A stretch of 5,502 nt of DNA from Clostridiales bacterium (GTDB lineage Bacteria > Bacillota > Clostridia > Oscillospirales > Oscillospiraceae): the NCBI GenBank assembly GCA_021200895.1, contig JAJQFX010000039.1, positions 1-5,502 on the forward strand, given 5' to 3'. The notes beneath the pieces are model-generated. The model was not told where the DNA came from. It saw only the letters and a list, made by a program, of their open reading frames with translations, and ran no database searches. A program made the position numbers and the translations under genes. Positions 1 to 5,502 of this stretch are shown here, piece after piece (within the stretch, counting starts at the first letter, position 1; each line of letters opens with the position of its first letter).

Positions 1-1
1 A

Positions 2-97
2 GCGCAGGCCGAATGGCCAATTCCTCTTATGCGCGAATGCAGGGAGCAATGGCCGAAGGCCATGCGAGTCGCAGACGCAAATTTCCTCGCAATCCGC
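2..97. repeat. Cluster of small inverted repeats, probable interspersed intergenic repeat
   Basis: This non-coding stretch lies downstream of the DUF218 gene. Seen in the sequence: module A has arms GCGCA (2-6) and TGCGC (30-34) enclosing GGCC-GAAT-GGCC (7-18). A perfect 6-bp hairpin follows, ATGGCC-GAA-GGCCAT (49-63). Module B has arms GCGAG (64-68) and CTCGC (86-90). Both modules carry a similar segment near their right arm: AATTCCTC at 19-26 and AATTTCCTC at 80-88. The region 1-137 is 53% GC, well below the genes. None of the hairpins is followed by a T-tract on either strand, so they do not read as intrinsic terminators. The rest, 98-137, is AT-richer and shows no structure I can support. 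The best reading is part of a repeated intergenic element or structured RNA tail cut by the window edge; identity is unknown. Confidence 0.45.
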
Positions 98-137
98 TCT
101 CGTCCATTTATTCAGAGGTTCCTTAGACTTCACTCTA

Positions 138-920
138 CTAGCCGCTGCTCAACGGAAAATCCACAAAAAAGCTCTTCACCAGCGCGGCTGCCTCCCGCAG
201 ATAGAGATAGGCGCGGTATTCTATCCCGCCGGGGACGCTGGCCGCCAAGCAGTCCGCGTTGACCCCGCAGCGCCCGGCCAGCAGCCGCACCCGCGCCAGG
301 TGGGGCGCGCTGGACACAACCAGAAGGTGTTCGGCGGGCAGCCCCGCCTCCTTCAGCAGCGCGATGGAGCAGGTCAGGTTCTCCAGTGTGTTGGTGGCCT
401 GTTCTTCCAGATAGATGCGGTCAGAGTCGATGCCGTAATCCTCCTCCAGCGCGGCGGCCATCACTGCTGCTTCGGACACGGTCTCGCCGGTGTCCACGCC
501 GCCGGTGACCACAACCGGCACGTCGGGATGCTCCGCCAGCCACGCCGCTCCGGCGGAAATCCGCCGCTTCAACACTGGGGAGGGCTCCCCGTCCCAGACG
601 GCGGCCCCTAAAATCACCACAGCGTCCGGCTCTGCGTCGGACAAAGCGCTTTGAGCGCCGCAGAGCACCACGCCCTCCAGCGCTCCGAAGGCCAGCACCC
701 CGGCGGCCACTACGCCGAGCAGCCCCCGGCGGAGCCGCCGCCCCGCCTTCCCGCCGAAGTGGAAGGACAGGGCCAGCACCAACAGCACGCAGCCTATCCC
801 CGCCAGCGCCAGCGCCCCAAAAAGCATTGGCCTGCCCCCGGCAGCGAACACTCCAGCGCCCGCCAGCAGGCACAGCGCCCCCAGCGCGGCGGTGCAAAGT
901 TCAGGAATCCGTTTCTTCAT
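138..920 (-). CDS. YdcF/SanA/ElyC-like DUF218 membrane protein
   Basis: A 260-residue protein. Three hydrophobic segments at about 9-28, 32-53 and 65-88 anchor it in the membrane, and a DUF218 domain runs from about 97 to 250. The DUF218 hallmarks are visible: VVILGAAVWDGEPSPVLKRR at 101-120, VVVTGGVDTGETVSEAA at 136-152, an acidic LEEQATNTLENL at 171-182, and VVSSAPHLARVR at 201-212 with H207 and R210. The family's biochemical activity is poorly defined. Of the E. coli members, SanA affects vancomycin exclusion and ElyC affects envelope and peptidoglycan assembly, so an envelope role is inferred. The start is set by GGAGGG six bases upstream. It overlaps the ABC-F stop as ATGA, which points to translational coupling. 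An upstream in-frame ATG at 956 has no comparable site and would add 12 residues inside the ABC-F gene. The protein is complete and is the last gene before a non-coding repeat. The domain call is secure, the function is not. Confidence 0.85.
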   Translation of the reverse strand: MKKRIPELCTAALGALCLLAGAGVFAAGGRPMLFGALALAGIGCVLLVLALSFHFGGKAGRRLRRGLLGVVAAGVLAFGALEGVVLCGAQSALSDAEPDAVVILGAAVWDGEPSPVLKRRISAGAAWLAEHPDVPVVVTGGVDTGETVSEAAVMAAALEEDYGIDSDRIYLEEQATNTLENLTCSIALLKEAGLPAEHLLVVSSAPHLARVRLLAGRCGVNADCLAASVPGGIEYRAYLYLREAAALVKSFFVDFPLSSG

Positions 921-2818
921 GCCTCGCCCTCCAACTGGAGAGACAGCGCCTCCCACGCCTCGTACAGCGCGGCCAGCTGCTCCTCCTGGGCCTCCTTTTG
1001 AGCGGCGAGGTCGGTGAGCTTCTCATAGTCGGTGGCGCAGGCTGCCATCTCGGCCTCCAGGTCGGCCCCGGCCTGCTCGGCGGCGGCGATCTCCCGCTCC
1101 AGCTGGGCCAGTTTCTTCGCCGCCAGCTTGGTGCCGCCGGGCTGCTTCGGCTTCTCCTTTTTGGGCTTCTTCGGCTCCGGTTTCAGAACCTCCCGCAGCT
1201 CCAGGTCACGGGCTTTTTTGGCAAGCCAGCCCTCATAGTCCCCCCGGAAGTCGGTGATGTTCCCGTCCTCCAGCGTCCAGATGCGGGTGGCGAATTTTTT
1301 GATAAAGTATCGGTCGTGGCAGACGAAGAGCAGCGCCCCGTCGAAGTCCGCCACGGCGGACTCAATCCACTCCCGGCTGGCGATGTCCAGATGATTGGTA
1401 GGCTCGTCCAGGATCAGCAGGTTGATGCGCTCGTCCATCAGCAGGCACAGCTTCAGCCGGCTCAGTTCCCCGCCGGACAGGGCAGAGACGGGCTTAAACA
1501 CGTCCTCCCCCCGGAAGTGGAAGGCTCCCAGCCTATCACGGGCCTCCTGGGGGGTGCAGTTCTGCTCGTAGAGCATGGTGTCCACCAGGGAGCGTTCCAT
1601 ATGGTCGAACCGGACGATTTGGGGCAGATAGCCGGGGCGGACGGCGGGGCCGAAGTGGATATAGCCGCTGTCCGGCGCGTCCTCCCCCAGCAGCAGCTTC
1701 AGGAAGGTGGTCTTGCCGGTGCCGTTGTCCCCCAGAAGGGCAATGCGCTCCCCGCCGGTGACGGTGAGGGAGATATGGTCAAAGAGGGTGCGGCCATCGT
1801 AGGACTTTTTCAGGCCGTCCACGGTGAACACCTCATCCCCCTGGAAGTCCAGGGAGGTGAAGCCCATGGTCATGGCACGCTCTTTGCCTACCGGCTTTGC
1901 CACGGTTTGCAGCTTTTCCATCCGCTTCTCCATGGAGAAGGCCCGCTTATACAGCTTGTCGTTGCCCTGGAACGCCCAGAGCTTCATCTTCTCCGCCGCC
2001 TCGGTAAGCTGGGCCACTTTGGCCTGCTCCTTCTCGTACTGGCGAAGCTGCTCCTGATAGCGGCGCTCCTTCTCCTCCACATAGAAAGAGTAGTTGCCGG
2101 AGTAAAACGCCGCTTTGCCGTCCTGAATCTCCACGATGCGCTGCACCACCCGGTCTAAAAAGTACCGGTCGTGGGAGATGGCCAGGACGGTGCTCTTAAA
2201 GCTGTCCAGATAACCCTCCAGCCACTCCACGGCGTGGAGATCCAGGTGGTTGGTGGGTTCGTCCAAGAGCAGAATGTCCGTGTCCTCCAGGATGAGGCGG
2301 CCCAGGTTCACCCGGGTCTTCTCCCCGCCGGAGAGTTGGGCAAAGAACTGTCGCCGCATGGCGGGGGAGATACCCAGGCCGTTGGCTACCTTGCCGATCT
2401 GCACGTCCAAATCGTAGCCCCCCGCCAGCTGGAAGGCGGCAGAGAGGCTGTCATAGCGCTGCAAGGTCTCTTTGGAGGAGTCCCCGGCGGCCATTTTGGC
2501 GGTGAGAGCCTCCATCTCCCGCTCCATTTTGTGGACGCGGGCAAAGGCGGTGTCCAATACGTCGTCCACCGTGTATTCGTCAGGATACACCGGTATCTGG
2601 GAAATCAGCCCCATCCGTTTGCCGGGGGCCAGGAACACCTGGCCCTCGTCATAGTCGTACTCACCGGTGAGGATTTTGAACAGCGTGGTCTTGCCGCAGC
2701 CGTTTTTGCCCAGCAGGCCCACCCGTTCGCCGGAGCTGACGTGGAAGGTCAGCCCCCGGAGTACGTCCTCGCCCACGGTGAAGGATTTTGTCAGGTTGTT
2801 TACAGAAATGTCAATCAT
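917..2818 (-). CDS. ABC-F family ATPase (ribosome-associated, YdiF/Uup-like)
   Basis: A 633-residue soluble protein with two ABC ATPase domains and no membrane segment, the ABC-F plan. Domain 1 has Walker A GKNGCGKTT (37-45), signature LSGGEKTR (162-169), Walker B and D-loop DILLLDEPTNHLD (181-193) with catalytic E187, and switch H216. A charged helical linker, about 240-325, contains the WAFQGNDKLYKRAFSMEKR stretch typical of the P-site tRNA-interaction motif. Domain 2 has Walker A GDNGTGKTT (363-371), signature LSGGELSR (447-454), Walker B with E472 and H501. A Lys/Pro-rich segment (546-562) leads to a predicted coiled coil (about 564-630), as in YdiF and Uup. Known ABC-F proteins bind the ribosomal E site and relieve stalled translation or protect against antibiotics. 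The short linker suggests a housekeeping rather than a drug-resistance type; this is inference. The start is forced, because in-frame TGA and TAG lie just upstream of the ATG. No Shine-Dalgarno site is visible. Confidence 0.93.
   Translation of the reverse strand: MIDISVNNLTKSFTVGEDVLRGLTFHVSSGERVGLLGKNGCGKTTLFKILTGEYDYDEGQVFLAPGKRMGLISQIPVYPDEYTVDDVLDTAFARVHKMEREMEALTAKMAAGDSSKETLQRYDSLSAAFQLAGGYDLDVQIGKVANGLGISPAMRRQFFAQLSGGEKTRVNLGRLILEDTDILLLDEPTNHLDLHAVEWLEGYLDSFKSTVLAISHDRYFLDRVVQRIVEIQDGKAAFYSGNYSFYVEEKERRYQEQLRQYEKEQAKVAQLTEAAEKMKLWAFQGNDKLYKRAFSMEKRMEKLQTVAKPVGKERAMTMGFTSLDFQGDEVFTVDGLKKSYDGRTLFDHISLTVTGGERIALLGDNGTGKTTFLKLLLGEDAPDSGYIHFGPAVRPGYLPQIVRFDHMERSLVDTMLYEQNCTPQEARDRLGAFHFRGEDVFKPVSALSGGELSRLKLCLLMDERINLLILDEPTNHLDIASREWIESAVADFDGALLFVCHDRYFIKKFATRIWTLEDGNITDFRGDYEGWLAKKARDLELREVLKPEPKKPKKEKPKQPGGTKLAAKKLAQLEREIAAAEQAGADLEAEMAACATDYEKLTDLAAQKEAQEEQLAALYEAWEALSLQLEGEA
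927..932 (-). promoter_or_regulatory. Shine-Dalgarno site deciding the DUF218 start
   Basis: The minus strand reads GGAGGG with a 6-nt spacer (CGAGGC) before the ATG at 920. It lies inside the 3' end of the ABC-F gene. It favours the start at 920 over the upstream in-frame ATG at 956. Confidence 0.75.
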
Positions 2819-2830
2819 GGTCTACAGTCA

Positions 2831-2860
2831 GGTACACCGCGGCGCACGCCGCAGTGTACC
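2831..2860. repeat. 30-nt hairpin between murF and the ABC-F gene
   Basis: Arms GGTACAC (2831-2837) and GTGTACC (2854-2860) pair perfectly. After one C/A mismatch, inner arms GCGGCG (2839-2844) and CGCCGC (2847-2852) pair around a 2-nt centre, so the innermost pair is probably open. In the minus-strand transcript it ends 12 nt before the ABC-F ATG and starts 17 nt after the murF stop. No T-run follows, so it is not a standard terminator. It may be an mRNA-stability or attenuation element, or a copy of a REP-like dispersed palindrome. The sequence alone does not separate these. Confidence 0.65.
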
Positions 2861-2877
2861 GATAGGGAGCGTTTAGG

Positions 2878-4278
<1,401 letters not shown>

Positions 4279-4283
4279 GCTAT

Positions 4284-5333
4284 TTAGCCCTTTCTGGCCT
4301 CCAGAGAGGCGCGGATGATAGTCTCACAGAGGTCGCCGTAGCTCAGACCCGTCACGGCAGCCTCCTGGGGCACCAGGCTGGTGGGGGTCATGCCGGGGAG
4401 GGTGTTGATTTCCAGAAACCAGGGGGTGCCGTCCGGGGTGACGATGAAGTCCGCCCGGGCGTAGACCGCCATGCCCACCGCCTCAAAGACGGTTTTCGTG
4501 TCCCTGGCCAGCCGCGCCTCCCACTCCGGGGGGATGGGGGCAGGGGTGGTCTCGATGGCCGCGCCGGGCTGGTACTTGTTCTCGTAGTCATAGAAGCCCT
4601 GCTTGGGGACGATTTCAATGGAGGGCAGAGCGTGATCCACCAGGTAGCCCACCTGAATCTCCCGGCCCGCCACATACTGCTCCAGCACCACCTCGCCCCC
4701 CAGGGCCAGGCAGTCGGTCAGGGCGGCGGTCAGCTCCTCCGCCGTCTCCGCGATGGAGACGCCGATGGAGGAGCCGGAGGCCAGAGGCTTCACCACCACC
4801 GGCAGGGGGGTGCGGGCGGCAATGGTGGGAATGTCCGCCCCGGTGTAGGCGACCTTCTCCCAGGCGGGGGTCTTGACGCCGGTGGGAGCCACCAGCTTCT
4901 TGGTCAAATCCTTATCCATGGCGATGGCAGCCCCCATGAAGCCGGAGCCGGTGAAGGGGATGCCCAGGGTCTCCAGGGCGGCCTGCACCCGGCCATCCTC
5001 CCCGCAGGCCCCGTGGAGCGCAAGAAAGACGATGTCCGCCATCCGGCACAGTTCCAGCACGCCCTCCCCAAAGAGGCTGTCAGACTGGAACTTCCGGCCC
5101 CGTTTCAGCGCCTCCAGGTCGGGGGCCACAGAGGGCACCGTCCGCCAGCTTTCCGGGAGGGGAGCGGAGAACAGCTCCTCCGGGGCACAGTCCTGCTCCT
5201 CCATGCCGAGGTACATATCAATCAACGCCGCCTGATGGCCCCGCTCCCGCAGGGCGGCGGCAATCATGGCGCCGGAGGAACGGGCCACGTCCCGCTCCGG
5301 GCTGAGCCCGCCGGTCAGCACAACAATTTTCAT
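4284..5333 (-). CDS. ddl: D-alanine--D-alanine ligase
   Basis: A 349-residue cytoplasmic ATP-grasp enzyme that joins two D-alanines for the peptidoglycan stem peptide. Seen: N-terminal GGLSPERDVA (8-17) with E13, and HGACGEDGRVQAALE (107-121). The ATP-grasp parts follow: K141, VKPLASGSSIGVS (181-193) with S188/S189, and E218. The omega-loop YDYENKY (248-254) has Y254 where E. coli DdlB has Y216, which favours D-Ala-D-Ala over D-Ala-D-Lac and so a vancomycin-sensitive type of precursor. Metal ligands sit in ARADF (D294) and in FLEINTLPGMTP (E308, N310). The stretch around 43-100 is longer than in E. coli DdlB and typical of Firmicute enzymes. The chosen ATG has GGAGGT seven bases upstream. In-frame ATGs at 5384 and 5348 are rejected: the first lies almost at the predicted transcript start, the second overlaps the ribosome site. 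It is the first gene of the apparent operon, behind the promoter at 5393-5421. Confidence 0.96.
   Translation of the reverse strand: MKIVVLTGGLSPERDVARSSGAMIAAALRERGHQAALIDMYLGMEEQDCAPEELFSAPLPESWRTVPSVAPDLEALKRGRKFQSDSLFGEGVLELCRMADIVFLALHGACGEDGRVQAALETLGIPFTGSGFMGAAIAMDKDLTKKLVAPTGVKTPAWEKVAYTGADIPTIAARTPLPVVVKPLASGSSIGVSIAETAEELTAALTDCLALGGEVVLEQYVAGREIQVGYLVDHALPSIEIVPKQGFYDYENKYQPGAAIETTPAPIPPEWEARLARDTKTVFEAVGMAVYARADFIVTPDGTPWFLEINTLPGMTPTSLVPQEAAVTGLSYGDLCETIIRASLEARKG
4288..4293 (-). promoter_or_regulatory. Weak Shine-Dalgarno site of murF, inside the ddl 3' end
   Basis: The minus strand reads AAAGGG, with 9 nt before the murF ATG at 4278. It lies over the last codons of ddl (the stop is at 4286-4284). 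With such a modest site and a 5-nt gap, murF translation probably depends on ribosomes finishing ddl. Confidence 0.45.
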
Positions 5334-5340
5334 CCAGGAT

Positions 5341-5346
5341 ACCTCC
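5341..5346 (-). promoter_or_regulatory. Strong Shine-Dalgarno site of ddl
   Basis: The minus strand reads GGAGGT with a 7-nt spacer (ATCCTGG) before the ATG at 5333. It selects this start over two upstream in-frame ATGs. It lies 7 nt after a strong leader hairpin. Confidence 0.85.
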
Positions 5347-5353
5347 ATACGCA

Positions 5354-5374
5354 GCCCCGCCGGGGCGGCGGGGC
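5354..5374. promoter_or_regulatory. 9-bp all-GC hairpin in the ddl 5' leader
   Basis: Arms GCCCCGCCG (5354-5362) and CGGCGGGGC (5366-5374) pair perfectly around a 3-nt loop. If transcription starts near 5386, the stem begins about 12 nt from the 5' end and finishes 7 nt before the Shine-Dalgarno site. No T-tract follows, so it is not an intrinsic terminator. A 5'-end mRNA stabiliser or a translation-modulating element is possible; which one is inference. Confidence 0.7.
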
Positions 5375-5392
5375 GCGGAAACATACAGTATT

Positions 5393-5421
5393 ACTATAGC
5401 ATATTCCGGGGAAAAGCACAA
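5393..5421 (-). promoter_or_regulatory. Sigma-A type promoter of the ddl operon
   Basis: The minus strand carries -10 TATAGT (5398-5393, five of six consensus bases) preceded by TGC, an extended -10. A poor -35, TTGTGC (5421-5416, three of six), lies at an exact 17-nt spacing. The AT-rich -10 stands out in a GC-rich region. The predicted transcript start is near 5386, giving a 5' UTR of about 53 nt. The weak -35 offset by an extended -10 is a known promoter type. Confidence 0.65.
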
Positions 5422-5424
5422 TAC

Positions 5425-5449
5425 TTTGCCTGGGGAATTTCCCGGCAAA
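5425..5449. promoter_or_regulatory. 25-nt dyad just upstream of the ddl promoter
   Basis: Outer arms TTTGCC (5425-5430) and GGCAAA (5444-5449) flank a perfect 11-nt palindrome GGGAATTTCCC (5433-5443), with a 2-nt offset on one side. It ends 3 nt from the -35 element, where an activator or repressor could bind. As RNA it could also form a stem at the end of an upstream transcript, but no T-tract follows on either strand. The regulator is unknown. Confidence 0.45.
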
Positions 5450-5502
5450 AGTCTGCGTTGTCAAATGATGTGACCCCCGGCAGGAGGAGCATAAAACCTA
5501 AG

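Noticed and set aside
49..63. Intrinsic terminator after the DUF218 gene.
   Set aside because: The 6-bp stem is followed on the minus strand by TGCTCCC rather than a T-tract, and it lies 75 nt past the stop codon within a field of similar hairpins.
827..2158. A 443-codon plus-strand frame opposite the ABC-F gene.
   Set aside because: It crosses two real minus-strand genes and is Leu/Gln/Gly-rich without motifs. It is an antisense shadow of GC-rich coding sequence.
2831..2860. Intrinsic terminator after murF.
   Set aside because: The stem is strong but no run of T follows on either strand, so standard intrinsic termination is not supported.
5436..5464. A perfect TTGACA on the minus strand (5464-5459) as the -35 of a second ddl promoter.
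   Set aside because: At 17-nt spacing the -10 would be GAAATT, only three of six consensus bases and inside the dyad. The site at 5393-5421 is better.
5482..5487. Plus-strand AGGAGG near the right edge, suggesting a divergent gene.
   Set aside because: No start codon follows within the window, and one beyond 5502 would be at least 15 nt away, too far for a normal site.
5394..5501. A minus-strand frame open from the right edge, including a possible 32-residue peptide from the ATG at 5492.
   Set aside because: Only about half of its codons end in G or C, unlike the genes here. It has no good ribosome site and its stop lies within the -10 element. A gene tail entering from the right cannot be fully excluded.

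Overview
The window is about 65% GC by eye. All four genes run on the minus strand with few and small gaps, and their codons mostly end in G or C. Together with the style of the Ddl, MurF and ABC-F proteins, this suggests a GC-rich anaerobic Firmicute of the Oscillospiraceae type (Flavonifractor, Oscillibacter, Lawsonibacter and relatives). That placement is an inference from composition and protein style, not a database result.

Layout, in the direction of transcription (right to left). Positions 5502-5334 are a non-coding leader. It holds a 25-nt dyad (5425-5449), an extended -10 promoter (5393-5421), a very stable GC hairpin in the predicted 5' UTR (5354-5374) and a strong Shine-Dalgarno site (5341-5346). 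Next come ddl (5333-4284, D-Ala-D-Ala ligase) and, 5 nt later, murF (4278-2878, the ligase that adds D-Ala-D-Ala to the UDP-MurNAc tripeptide). A 59-nt gap with a 30-nt hairpin (2831-2860) precedes an ABC-F ATPase gene (2818-917). That gene overlaps by 4 nt (ATGA) a membrane-anchored DUF218/YdcF-SanA-like gene (920-138). The left end (1-137) is non-coding, clearly less GC-rich (72 of 137 bases, 53%), and built of small inverted repeats that look like an interspersed repeat. No intrinsic terminator with a T-tract is visible anywhere in the window.

Ddl and MurF are consecutive steps of one pathway: Ddl makes the D-Ala-D-Ala dipeptide and MurF attaches it to give the pentapeptide precursor. The ABC-F protein most likely acts on the ribosome. 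The DUF218 protein probably acts at the membrane in envelope maintenance. The four genes can plausibly be read as one transcript from the promoter before ddl, with possible modulation at the murF/ABC-F gap. The coding content is ordinary housekeeping. The points worth a second look are in the non-coding parts: the ddl leader hairpin, the upstream dyad, the hairpin before an ABC-F start that has no Shine-Dalgarno site, and the repeat at the left edge. I see no sign of a new defence, mobile or biosynthetic system.
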